From contig CBDFHC010000005.1 in NCBI GenBank assembly GCA_965247585.1, forward strand, positions 372,001 to 436,000: a DNA stretch of 64,000 bases, written 5' to 3'. Made by a program: the position numbers and the translations under genes. The stretch is from CBDFHC01 sp965247585. Lineage in GTDB: Bacteria > Chloroflexota > Dehalococcoidia > Lucifugimonadales > GCA-2712585. A model generated the notes under the pieces. That model was not told where the DNA came from. It saw only the letters and a list, made by a program, of their open reading frames with translations, and made no database searches. Below, piece after piece: positions 42,169 to 51,422 of this stretch (the stretch's first letter is position 1; every line of letters starts with the position of its first letter).

Positions 42169-43387
42169 GTACTCAGTCAACCTAATTGTTGGCAGGATAG
42201 AGATGGTGAAGCTTGACTCGGGCGTCCACAGTGGAGAATCTCCAGTCAATGGTTGCTCCGGCTTGGTTTCGTTCTGCCTCCAGGGCCGCGATCTCGCCAC
42301 TCAAAGTCTCTTCATCGGCAATACGCCGGCGCAGGACTCGCCTGGCCAAGACACTGAACTCGATCTCTGCCATGTTGAGCCAACTACCGTGCTTGGGAGT
42401 GTAGTGAAACTCCAAGCGTTTGCGTATTCGCCTAGCCTCCTTGGGCTCGAAGGTTTCGTAGAGGGAAGCTGGTTTGTGGGTGTTGAGGTTGTCCAGCACC
42501 ACCCGGATCTTCTCGGACGCTGGGTAAGCTTCATCGGCCAGCCACCGCATCTGCTGAGCGAAGTCCACCATGGTACGACGTTCGGTCACTGCCACATGCC
42601 TCCAGCCCGCCAGGGGCTCGCACAGCATGAACAGGTTTCGGGTGCCATTGCGCTGGTACTCGTAATCGTATCGCTCCCGTCGTGCCGGCTTGGGCGGGAT
42701 CGGAGACCTCTTTTCCGCCAGCAACTGCTTGGAGGTCTCGTCGAAACAGACCACCGGGCGCTCTGGGTCATAGGGTTCCGCGTAAAGGTCCAGCACATCC
42801 TCCATACACGCCACAAACTCGGCGCTCACCTGGGGAATACACCACTCCTTCTTCTGCCACGGCTTGAGACTGTTTTTTTCAACCGCTTGCGAATTCCCTC
42901 GTGGGACATGGAGGGCGCCAGCCCCAACTCCACCACCTTGTTTGCCAGGAGCCGCAGGGTCCAGTGGTCATGGCCTGGAGGGGCCTCGCTGCACGCCAGG
43001 GCAATCAGGTGCGCTTCCCCCCGCTCATCCAGTTTGGTCGGATGTCCTGGCCGAGGATCTTCCTCCAAGGCCCGCTTCAGTCCTCCCTCCAGGTACCGCC
43101 GCTTGGTACGGCACACCGTACCCGCAGACGTGTCCAGCGCCTCCACGATGCGATCACCCCCCAGCCCGTATCTGCCTTTAGCAGAATACGGGCCCGGGCA
43201 ACCTTTCGCGCTGGGCTCTTTCCCCCGCGAATCAGTCGTTCCAACTGGTCTCGTTCTTCCCTTTCCAACCGGACCACATACCGTTCTCGTCCCATGGCTG
43301 CCACCCTCCTACGTCAACACTCCTAAAAAAGGGTAGCAACCTTAGACGTTTTCTTAAACAATTACCAAAACCGAGTTGACTGAGTAC
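42169..43387 (-). mobile_element. IS630-family insertion sequence, copy 2
   Basis: 1219 bp, with the same ends and orientation as copy 1. TA duplications lie at 42167-42168 and 43388-43389, inside a CTAG target within the TPR gene. It differs from copy 1 by one missing base at GATGCG(C)ATCACC (about 43152). Confidence 0.95.
42182..43295 (-). pseudogene. IS630 transposase of copy 2, frameshifted
   Basis: Identical to the copy 1 transposase except for a one-base deletion near 43152, in the HTH part. This changes ADTGWGVMRIVEALDTS to ADTGWGVIASWRRWT and ends the first frame early. The DDE part and the A7 tract (T7 at 42873-42879) are intact. Not functional in cis. Confidence 0.85.
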
Positions 43388-43731
43388 TAGCCTACTACAA
43401 CCGGGGCTCGGTCTACGATGAACTGGGGCAGCACCAGAGGGCCATCGAGGATTACGACGAGGCCATACGCCTCGACCCTCGGGATGCCGTGGCCTACAGC
43501 AACCGGGGCTCGGTCTACGATGACTTGGGGCAGCACCAGAGGGCCATCGAGGATTACGACGAGGCCATACGCCTCGACCCCCAGGATGCCGCGGCCTACA
43601 ACAACCGGGGCTTGGCCTATGTCGACCTGGGTCAGTTCCAGAAGGCCACCATTGACCTGGACGAGGCAATCCGCCTCGACCCCCAGCTCGCTATGGCTTA
43701 CAACAACCGGAGCTTGGCTTATGCCAACCTA

Positions 43732-44951
43732 GTACTCAGTCAACCTAATTGTTGGCAGGATAGAGATGGTGAAGCTTGACTCGGGCGTCCACAGTGGAGA
43801 ATCTCCAGTCAATGGTTGCTCCGGCTTGGTTTCGTTCTGCCTCCAGGGCCGCGATCTCGCCACTCAAAGTCTCTTCATCGGCAATACGCCGGCGCAGGAC
43901 TCGCCTGGCCAAGACACTGAACTCGATCTCTGCCATGTTGAGCCAACTACCGTGCTTGGGAGTGTAGTGAAACTCCAAGCGTTTGCGTATTCGCCTAGCC
44001 TCCTTGGGCTCGAAGGTTTCGTAGAGGGAAGCTGGTTTGTGGGTGTTGAGGTTGTCCAGCACCACCCGGATCTTCTCGGACGCTGGGTAAGCTTCATCGG
44101 CCAGCCACCGCATCTGCTGAGCGAAGTCCACCATGGTACGACGTTCGGTCACTGCCACATGCCTCCAGCCCGCCAGGGGCTCGCACAGCATGAACAGGTT
44201 TCGGGTGCCATTGCGCTGGTACTCGTAATCGTATCGCTCCCGTCGTGCCGGCTTGGGCGGGATCGGAGACCTCTTTTCCGCCAGCAACTGCTTGGAGGTC
44301 TCGTCGAAACAGACCACCGGGCGCTCTGGGTCATAGGGTTCCGCGTAAAGGTCCAGCACATCCTCCATACACGCCACAAACTCGGCGCTCACCTGGGGAA
44401 TACACCACTCCTTCTTCTGCCACGGCTTGAGACTGTTTTTTTCAACCGCTTGCGAATTCCCTCGTGGGACATGGAGGGCGCCAGCCCCAACTCCACCACC
44501 TTGTTTGCCAGGAGCCGCAGGGTCCAGTGGTCATGGCCTGGAGGGGCCTCGCTGCACGCCAGGGCAATCAGGTGCGCTTCCCCCCGCTCATCCAGTTTGG
44601 TCGGATGTCCTGGCCGAGGATCTTCCTCCAAGGCCCGCTTCAGTCCTCCCTCCAGGTACCGCCGCTTGGTACGGCACACCGTACCCGCAGACGTGTCCAG
44701 CGCCTCCACGATGCGCATCACCCCCCAGCCCGTATTCTGCTAAAGGCAGATACGGGCCCGGGCAACCTTTCGCGCTGGGCTCTTTCCCCCGCGAATCAGT
44801 CGTTCCAACTGGTCTCGTTCTTCCCTTTCCAACCGGACCACATACCGTTCTCGTCCCATGGCTGCCACCCTCCTACGTCAACACTCCTAAAAAAGGGTAG
44901 CAACCTTAGACGTTTTCTTAAACAATTACCAAAACCGAGTTGACTGAGTAC
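43732..44951 (-). mobile_element. IS630-family insertion sequence, copy 3, with internal hairpin inversion
   Basis: 1220 bp. TA duplications lie at 43730-43731 and 44952-44953, again in a CTAG target. It is the same as copy 1 except that the 14 bases between the arms CCCGTAT (44729-44735) and ATACGGG (44750-44756) are reverse-complemented. Only 344 bp of TPR gene separate it from copy 2. Confidence 0.95.
43745..44859 (-). pseudogene. IS630 transposase of copy 3, with a stop created by inversion
   Basis: The inverted loop changes the HTH region from ARILLKADTGWG to ARICL-stop-QNTGWG, so translation from the normal start ends after about 40 residues. Downstream sequence, including the A7 tract (T7 at 44436-44442) and the DDE domain, matches copy 1. 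Confidence 0.85.
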
Positions 44952-45475
44952 TAGGTCAGCACCAGGATGCCCTTAATGACCTGGGCGAGGCCATCCGTCT
45001 CGACCCCCAGCTCGCCGCAGCCTACAACAACCGGGGTTTTGCTTATGTCAGCCTAGGCCAGTATCAGAGGGCCATGGAGGACTACGACGAGGCGATCAGC
45101 CTCGACCCCCAGCTAGCTCTAGCCTACGCCAACCGCGCTGTGGCCAACACCTTGCTGGGCAACGACGCAGCTGCCCGACGCGACGCTGATAGGGCCATCC
45201 AGTTGGGGTTTGATTCTGCCTTAATCAATGAGGGGATTGAATGGCTAAAGAGGCATCGCTAGCACCCCTCAAATCTCCCTCGATACTGCCCCGACGGCTG
45301 CGGGACCCCACCGGCCCGTTGTGACATTAAGGCGTCCTCTACAAATCGGCTCGCCCGGTCGGCGTTAGGCTAGCAACCGGACGGCTTGCTCTAGGTTGGC
45401 ACATCGGCCTATATTCACGTGGTCAAAGCGCTGGAGGACGCCTCACTCCTCCGAATCTTACTCCGGGGAGGAACC

Positions 45476-46888
45476 ATGGACCCGCTGGAACTCTGCTACG
45501 CCACGGTTGAGGAGCTCTCACAGCTTATATCTTCAATGCAGGTCTCTCCGGTGGAGGTGACCCAGGCGCACCTGGACCGCATTGAGGCCATAGACGGGCA
45601 GCTCAACTCCTTCATCACCGTGCTGGCGGACCAGGCCATGGCCGCGTCCCGCGAGGCGGAGCGAGAGATACAGTCGGGCCGGTACCGGGGTCCATTCCAC
45701 GGCACTTCGCTGGCGCTGAAGGACCTCTACTACACCAAGGGGGTGCGCACCTCGTCCGGGGCCAAGGTGTACGACGATTTCGTTCCCGACCACGACGGCG
45801 AGGTTACCGCACGGTTCCGGGAGGCCGGAGCCATCCTGCTGGGAAAGCTGAACCTCTATCCCACGGCCATGGGCGGCTCCGGCGTAAACCCGGATTACGG
45901 CAACGTGCACAACCCCTGGGACCTGGGGCTGGAGACCGGAGGCTCCAGCAGCGGCTCCGGCGCCGCAGTGGCGGCGGGCCTCTGCTCCATTGCCACCGGG
46001 TCGGACACCGGCGGGTCTATTCGTATTCCCGCCTCCTTCTGCGGGCTGGTGGGGTTCAAGCCGACCTACGGTGTGGTCAGCCGCTACGGGGTCAGTCCGC
46101 TTTCGTGGAGCATGGACCACTGCGGCCCCATGGCCCGCTCGGTGATGGATTGCGCGCTTACGATGAACGCCCTGGCGGGACACGACCCCAAGGACCCGGC
46201 ATCGTCAAGCAGGCCGGCGCCGGACTACGTGGCGGCCATCAGAGACGGCATCCAAGGGCTGCGTGTGGGGGTGCCCAAGCAGTATTTCGAGGTCCCCCTT
46301 TCCCCGGAGGTGAAGGACACGGTTACCAAGGCCATCGACCTGCTGGGAGAGTTGGGCGCCGAGATTCGGGAGGTCTCCTGGCCGGATTTCCAGGCCGCGG
46401 TGACCGCCGGAAGCATAGTCTCGCTGGTGGAGGGGACCGCCATCCACGCCGATGTGGTGCGCCGCCGCGGGGCGGAGTTCACCGCCAACGTGCGGCCCAG
46501 AATTGAGGCCGGGCAGATGGTTTCCGCGGCGGACTACATTAAGTCGCAGCAGTTCCGCCGGCAGTACGTGGAAAAGAGCCTTGAGCTAATGGAAGAGGTG
46601 GACCTGCTGGTGGGGCCGTCAACCCCGGTGCCGGCGTTCCGGCTGGGGGCCGAAGACATTCCGCTGGGAGGGACCACCGGTTATCTGTGGACCTCGCTGC
46701 CCACCTACAGCCGGCCGTTCAACTTCAACGGCTTTCCTGCCATCTCGGTAACTTGCGGCTTCTCCAGCGAGGGGTTGCCCATCGGCTTGCAATTGGCGGG
46801 ACGGCCCTTTGAGGATGCCACGGTGCTGCGGGCGGCCTACGCCTACGAGACTTCCACCGAGTGGGGTAAAAGGCGGCCGCCCATTTAA
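45476..46888 (+). CDS. Amidase-signature family amidase
   Basis: 470 residues from the ATG at 45476, which has GGGGAGG just before it; the frame is open a further 57 bp upstream. The Ser-cisSer-Lys triad is visible: Lys in GTSLALKDLYYT, the serine-rich GGSSSGSGAAVAAGLCS, and the nucleophile Ser in GSDTGGSIRIPASFCGLVGF. The layout resembles GatA, but no gatB or gatC is near. It hydrolyses an amide; the substrate is unknown. Confidence 0.93.
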   Translation: MDPLELCYATVEELSQLISSMQVSPVEVTQAHLDRIEAIDGQLNSFITVLADQAMAASREAEREIQSGRYRGPFHGTSLALKDLYYTKGVRTSSGAKVYDDFVPDHDGEVTARFREAGAILLGKLNLYPTAMGGSGVNPDYGNVHNPWDLGLETGGSSSGSGAAVAAGLCSIATGSDTGGSIRIPASFCGLVGFKPTYGVVSRYGVSPLSWSMDHCGPMARSVMDCALTMNALAGHDPKDPASSSRPAPDYVAAIRDGIQGLRVGVPKQYFEVPLSPEVKDTVTKAIDLLGELGAEIREVSWPDFQAAVTAGSIVSLVEGTAIHADVVRRRGAEFTANVRPRIEAGQMVSAADYIKSQQFRRQYVEKSLELMEEVDLLVGPSTPVPAFRLGAEDIPLGGTTGYLWTSLPTYSRPFNFNGFPAISVTCGFSSEGLPIGLQLAGRPFEDATVLRAAYAYETSTEWGKRRPPI

Positions 46889-46945
46889 CGGCAGTCGGTC
46901 AAGACGATGGGTGTGACCCTGACAAAGGGGTGGGAAACTGCGAGG

Positions 46946-48208
46946 TTAGAGCTTGAAGCCCTTCTGAAAGCGCCGGTCGCTGCGGAAGGGGCCGACAACG
47001 GCCAGGTTTAGCTGGTCCTCTTGGACCAGGTCACAGGCCACCCGGTCCACGTCTTGCGAGGTCACTCCGTCCAGGGACTCGAGCACCTGCTCCACGGTGG
47101 ACACCTGGCCCAGCAGCAACTCCTGTCCGCCTTGCCACATGGCCACGCTGCGGCTGTCCTCCATTCGAAGCATCAGCCTGCCCTTGGCGTATTCCCGGGC
47201 CATCTCCAGCTCCTCCGTAGAGAAGCCCTCTCTGAGGGAGCGCATCTGTCCCATGATGGCATCCAGCGCCTGGCCGCTGCGGCTGGGCTCCGTGCCGCAG
47301 TAGATTATCAAGGAGCCACAGTCGCGGAACTGGCTCAGGGAGCTGTGCACGTCGTAGGCCAGGGCCAGCTTCTCGCGCACCTCCTGAAAGAGGCGGCTGG
47401 TCATCCCTTCGCCCAGCATTATGTTCATTAAGTTGGCGGCGTACCGGTCCGGGTGGTCCAGGGGAAACCCCGGAAGTCCAACGCACAGGTGCGCCTGCTC
47501 ACTCTTCTTGTACTCCACCCGAATGGCGGACTCCTCCTGGCCCAGCCGCACGGGGCTCCAGGGCTGGGGTTCCTTTGGCGCCCAACCAACCGTGCTCTCT
47601 TCCAACAGTCCCATGACCTCGTCATGGTCCACGTTCCCGGCCACGGACACCACCACGTTGGCAGGCGTGTACTGGTGGTCCATCAGGTCAACCAGGTGAT
47701 CTCGGCCTATGCGCTCTACCGATTCCTTGGTGCCGCCTATGTCCCGGCCCATGGGCTGGTCCGGCCAGAGCATCTCGTCTATCAGCAGGTCCACCCTATG
47801 GGACGGGTAGTCATACGTCATCCGTAGCTCTTCAAAGATGACGTTGCGCTCTTTTTCCATCTCTTCAGGGTCCAGGAGAGGGTTGATGACCATGTCGGTG
47901 AGGACGGACAGGGCCGTCTTGAAGTGGGTCTGGGCAACCTTGCACCAGTACACCGTCATCTCACGGTCGGTGCTGGCGTTCATCACGCCGCCCACGCCTT
48001 CGATTGCCGCGCTGACCTGCTTGGCGGTAGGCCAGGACTCGGTCCCCTTAAAGAGAAGGTGCTCCAGGAAATGGGTGGTCCCGGCAATTTCGTCCGGCTC
48101 GTAGCGGGAACCCGCCCCAACGAAGACGGCCAGCGTCACGGAGTAGGTCTGGGGCATGTTGGTTGTCAGGACACGAAGGCCGTTGTCTAAGACGGAACGC
48201 CGGTGCAT
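46946..48208 (-). CDS. M16-family zinc peptidase (processing-peptidase-like)
   Basis: 420 residues from the ATG at 48208 (MHRRSVLDNGLRVLTTNMPQ). The inverted zinc motif HFLEH lies in AGTTHFLEHLLFKGT and the downstream Glu in NVIFEELRM. The second, inactive half holds LGEGMTSRLFQEVREKLALA and RLMLRMEDSRSVAMWQG. The length matches the bacterial homologues of mitochondrial processing peptidase (PqqL/YmxG type). It follows the MBL gene by 34 bp in the same direction. Confidence 0.93.
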   Translation of the reverse strand: MHRRSVLDNGLRVLTTNMPQTYSVTLAVFVGAGSRYEPDEIAGTTHFLEHLLFKGTESWPTAKQVSAAIEGVGGVMNASTDREMTVYWCKVAQTHFKTALSVLTDMVINPLLDPEEMEKERNVIFEELRMTYDYPSHRVDLLIDEMLWPDQPMGRDIGGTKESVERIGRDHLVDLMDHQYTPANVVVSVAGNVDHDEVMGLLEESTVGWAPKEPQPWSPVRLGQEESAIRVEYKKSEQAHLCVGLPGFPLDHPDRYAANLMNIMLGEGMTSRLFQEVREKLALAYDVHSSLSQFRDCGSLIIYCGTEPSRSGQALDAIMGQMRSLREGFSTEELEMAREYAKGRLMLRMEDSRSVAMWQGGQELLLGQVSTVEQVLESLDGVTSQDVDRVACDLVQEDQLNLAVVGPFRSDRRFQKGFKL

Positions 48209-48242
48209 ATTTTCTCCTTGGTATGGTTGGATTGCCGCCGTG

Positions 48243-48887
48243 TTAGCCGGTGAGCCAGGCCACCTCGCCGTGGAGGTCGTCCGGGTGCGAATTGGCGGCG
48301 AATATCGCGTACTCCTCCTTGGCCTTGCCAATGGTGGTGTCGTCGCCGTGGCCGGGGTAAACGTTGGTATCGTCCGGCAGGGTCAGGAGCCTGGAGGTGA
48401 TGCTCTCCACCACCTGCTTGAAGGCCTCCGGGGAACGCGTCCTGCCGGGGCCGCCGGGGAACAACGTGTCGCCGGAGAAGAGGTGCTTGCCGGTCAGAAT
48501 GCAGGTTGAGCCGGGGGTGTGGCCCGGGGTGTGCATCAGCTTTAGTGTGAGCGTGCCTATCTGGATCTCATTACAGTCTTTGAGGAAGAAGTCCGGCTCG
48601 GCCGGCGAAAGGTTCCCGGAGTCCTCCTGATGAATCGCCATATCCTTCTGAAGAGCGTTCTTCACCTTTCGAAAGTCGGCTATGTGATCGCCGTGGCCAT
48701 GGGTGATGAGGACCGCTTTGACCTTGGCGTCACCTATTTCGCTCAGCAGCTTCTCTGACTCGCCCGGGGTATCAATGATTACACATTCCCCGGTCTCCGG
48801 GCAGGAGATAATGTACCCGTTGTTGTCCATCGGGCTCATGTGGGGCACCTTGTGAATTTTGACTTCGCCGTCGTAGAGCAGGGGCAT
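48243..48887 (-). CDS. MBL-fold metallo-hydrolase (glyoxalase II-like)
   Basis: 214 residues from the ATG at 48887 (MPLLYDGEVKIHK). The metal-binding motif ITHGHGDHIADFRKV, the second His in LMHTPGHTPGSTCIL, the Asp in LFSGDTLFPGGPGR, and NVYPGHGDDTTIG near the end are all present. It most resembles hydroxyacylglutathione hydrolase-like proteins that act on thioesters. Unlike true GloB it lacks a C-terminal substrate domain. Confidence 0.92.
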   Translation of the reverse strand: MPLLYDGEVKIHKVPHMSPMDNNGYIISCPETGECVIIDTPGESEKLLSEIGDAKVKAVLITHGHGDHIADFRKVKNALQKDMAIHQEDSGNLSPAEPDFFLKDCNEIQIGTLTLKLMHTPGHTPGSTCILTGKHLFSGDTLFPGGPGRTRSPEAFKQVVESITSRLLTLPDDTNVYPGHGDDTTIGKAKEEYAIFAANSHPDDLHGEVAWLTG

Positions 48888-48979
48888 TTCTCCTCCTCGA
48901 AGCAAATGTACCCTAGTATGTTAACAAACTTTACGTATTCCACCAACACAGGATGCATTACGGCCTAAACCTACGCTTG

Positions 48980-49008
48980 TTGACACCCCTTTGGGCCAAT
49001 CCTAAGAT
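48980..49008 (+). promoter_or_regulatory. Sigma-70-type promoter of lysA
   Basis: -35 TTGACA (48980-48985), spacer 17 bp, -10 TAAGAT (49003-49008). The start point is expected near 49015, giving a short leader with TAAGGAG at about 49021 as the ribosome site for the ATG at 49035. Confidence 0.75.
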
Positions 49009-49034
49009 AGCCACAATCCTGGTAAGGAGCGCCC

Positions 49035-50348
49035 ATGTTCCCGCGCAACGTTTTCCCGGACACCGCCAGCGTGAACGACGACGGACACCTGGTCCTCGGC
49101 GGGTGCGACACGGTGGATCTGGCATCGCAGTTCGGAACGCCGCTGTACGTCTTCGACGAAGATACGCTGCGGGGGCGCTGCCGCGCGTTCGTGACGGAGT
49201 TTCAAAACCGGTACGCCAACTGTAAGGTGGTCTATGCGTCCAAGGCCTACATCAACCCCACCCTGGCCCGCCTCTTCGCGGAGGAGGGGCTGGGCCTGGA
49301 CGTGGTCTCCGGAGGAGAGTTGGCGGTGGCCCAGGCGGTGGACTTCCCCAGTGAGCAAGTCTGCTTCCACGGCAACAACAAGTCCTCGGAGGAGCTGCGG
49401 CAGGCAGTAGAGTGGGGGATCGGCCGGGTGGTTATCGACAGCTTTTACGAGCTGTCCAACCTGAACATGCTGGCAAAGCAGGCGGGCAAACGCCAGCCGG
49501 TATTGCTGCGGGTCTCGCCCAGCGTAGACCCCCACACCCACCACAAGACCACCACCGGGGTCCTGGACAGCAAGTTCGGGTTCTCTATTGACACCGGGGA
49601 CGCCGCGGAGGCGGTGCGGCGGGCCGTCTCGGCGCCCAACCTGGAGCTTACCGGGCTGCACTTCCACCTGGGCTCCCCTATCTTTGAGCTGGAGCCCTAT
49701 AGCACCGCCATGGAGGTGGTGCTGGGCTTCGCTTCCAGCATGCGGGAGGAAGGGCTGGAGCTGCGGGAGCTGAGCCCCGGCGGAGGCTTCGCCATCGCCT
49801 ACACCCGAGACCAGGCGCCGCCGTCCGTCGGCGAATACGCCGAGACGATAGTGGGGTCCCTGACGGAAGGATGCCAGCGGCTCGGCATGGAGCTCCCCCG
49901 CCTCATAGTGGAGCCGGGCCGGGCCATTAGCGGCCCCGCCGGCGTGGCGCTGTACCGCGTGGGCACGGTGAAGGACATCCCCGGGGTGCGCCGATACGTT
50001 TCCGTGGACGGCGGCATGGGAGACAACATCCGGCCCGCCCTCTACGAGGCGGTCTACGAAGCTATGTTGGCCAATCGGATGGACGCCCAGCCCACGGAGC
50101 GGGTCACCATTGCGGGCAAGTACTGCGAGTCCGGCGACATCCTGGTGAAGGACGCCTTGCTTCCCCCCATAGGCAACGACGGCACCGACCTGGTGGTCAT
50201 CCCGGCGTCCGGAGCGTACTGCCCGTCCATGGCGAGCAACTACAACCTCAACCCCAAGCCCCCGGTGGTGCTGGTGAAGGACGGCAACGCCCGCTTAATT
50301 CGCCGCCGAGAGTCGTATCAGGACCAGATGCTGCTGGACCTGGCCTAG
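49035..50348 (+). CDS. lysA: Diaminopimelate decarboxylase
   Basis: 437 residues, fold-type III PLP enzyme. The PLP Lys is in CKVVYASKAYINP, the His stacking on the cofactor in LTGLHFHLGSP, the glycine loop is SPGGGFAIAY, the phosphate/Arg region is IVEPGRAISGPAGV, and the catalytic Cys-Glu is in KYCESGDIL. It makes L-lysine from meso-diaminopimelate, the last step of the pathway. No other lys genes are adjacent. Confidence 0.95.
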   Translation: MFPRNVFPDTASVNDDGHLVLGGCDTVDLASQFGTPLYVFDEDTLRGRCRAFVTEFQNRYANCKVVYASKAYINPTLARLFAEEGLGLDVVSGGELAVAQAVDFPSEQVCFHGNNKSSEELRQAVEWGIGRVVIDSFYELSNLNMLAKQAGKRQPVLLRVSPSVDPHTHHKTTTGVLDSKFGFSIDTGDAAEAVRRAVSAPNLELTGLHFHLGSPIFELEPYSTAMEVVLGFASSMREEGLELRELSPGGGFAIAYTRDQAPPSVGEYAETIVGSLTEGCQRLGMELPRLIVEPGRAISGPAGVALYRVGTVKDIPGVRRYVSVDGGMGDNIRPALYEAVYEAMLANRMDAQPTERVTIAGKYCESGDILVKDALLPPIGNDGTDLVVIPASGAYCPSMASNYNLNPKPPVVLVKDGNARLIRRRESYQDQMLLDLA

Positions 50349-50392
50349 GGCCATCCTACCTTCGAAAACTGGGCGCCCCCGCCCTCTTCTAC

Positions 50393-51412
50393 ATGTGGCA
50401 AGTTGAAGGACAGGACCACGCCGTCAGGCAGCTAAGCGCGGGCATAGTGTCCGGGCGCCTGTCTCATGCATACCTGCTGGCGGGGCCGCCACAGGTGGGC
50501 AAGGGCACCCTGGCGCTGAACCTGGCCCAGGCGGTCAACTGCCTTTCTGACGCGTCGGAGCGGCCCTGCGGCGCCTGCCGCCAGTGTCAACGCATCGCCC
50601 TGGCGCAGCACGCCGACGTTCGGACCATCGGCCTGGAGCAGGCGGACGGCAATCGAAAAGAGATTGGGATAGACGAGGTGCGGGACCTGGAGCACCAGGC
50701 CCACCTGGAACCTTACGAAGGCGCCTACCGGGTCTTCATCTTCGACGGCGCGGAGAGTATGAGCGAGGCAGCCGCCAACGCGCTGCTGAAAACGCTGGAG
50801 GAGCCGCCGCCGCAATGCCTGCTGGTACTGGTGTCGTCCAACGAAGATGCGCTGCTGCCGACGATTCGCTCTCGGTGCCGCCGCATTGAGCTGGTCCCGT
50901 TGCCGGAAGACGCCGTAATTCGCTACCTGGTGGAGCGCCAAGATGCCGGGGAGGATGACGCCGCAACGCTGGCCCGCCTCTCGCAGGGACGGCTGGGTTG
51001 GGCGGTAACCGCGCTCCGGGACCCCATGGTGATGCAGCGCCGTGACACCGAGCTAGAGCGAATCGCCAGCCTGATGGACGGCACCCTTGAGCAGCGCTTC
51101 TACGCCGCCGCCGACGTTGCCACGCTCTTTTATCGCGACCGCGCCCAGGCGAAGGCAGTATTGGACCTTTGGCTTGGCTGGTGGCGGGACCTGCTGCTTC
51201 TCAAGGAAGGCGCGCCGGACCATTTGTACAACCAGGACCATCGGGAGGACCTAGAGCGGCGCGCCCAAAGCTATTCCGCCGGTCAGGTGGCAGGCTACAT
51301 CGCCCGGATACGGGGTACGGTCACCGCGCTGGAGCACAACGCCAACGCCCGTTTGGCGCTGGAGGTGCTAATGCTTCAGATGCCGCGCGCCGGTGCTCCT
51401 GCGGGGGCGTAA
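50393..51412 (+). CDS. holB: DNA polymerase III subunit delta'
   Basis: 339 residues of the clamp-loader AAA+ family. The Walker A-like loop is AGPPQVGKGTLALNLA. The zinc-binding Cys cluster is CLSDASERPCGACRQCQ, the Walker B region is YRVFIFDGAESMSEAAANAL, and SRC is present in PTIRSRCRRIEL. The length is usual for delta'. It probably functions with dnaN (22216-23358), though the genes are apart. It is convergent with the PP2C gene. Confidence 0.9.
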   Translation: MWQVEGQDHAVRQLSAGIVSGRLSHAYLLAGPPQVGKGTLALNLAQAVNCLSDASERPCGACRQCQRIALAQHADVRTIGLEQADGNRKEIGIDEVRDLEHQAHLEPYEGAYRVFIFDGAESMSEAAANALLKTLEEPPPQCLLVLVSSNEDALLPTIRSRCRRIELVPLPEDAVIRYLVERQDAGEDDAATLARLSQGRLGWAVTALRDPMVMQRRDTELERIASLMDGTLEQRFYAAADVATLFYRDRAQAKAVLDLWLGWWRDLLLLKEGAPDHLYNQDHREDLERRAQSYSAGQVAGYIARIRGTVTALEHNANARLALEVLMLQMPRAGAPAGA

Positions 51413-51422
51413 CCAGGCTGGC

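Larger units (their letters stand above)
41776..45262 (+). pseudogene. TPR-repeat lipoprotein gene split by two IS630 copies
   Basis: Three coding segments, 41776-42168, 43390-43731 and 44954-45262, join in frame when each IS is removed with one TA, giving one 347-residue protein. The N-terminus has a lipoprotein signal (hydrophobic stretch, lipobox LIAAC with Cys22). The rest is about eight or nine 34-residue TPR units of the pattern AYNNRGLAYxxLGQxQRAI ... DLDEAIRLDPQ. Such proteins sit on the outer face of the membrane and hold protein partners. As it stands only a 131-codon N-terminal part with about three TPRs could be made, ending in IS sequence (stop near 42216). Confidence 0.92.

Noticed and set aside
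43390..45262. TPR units as a CRISPR-like or tandem DNA repeat array
   Set aside because: The repeated DNA is explained by coding for 34-residue TPR motifs; units are diverged and in frame, with no spacers.
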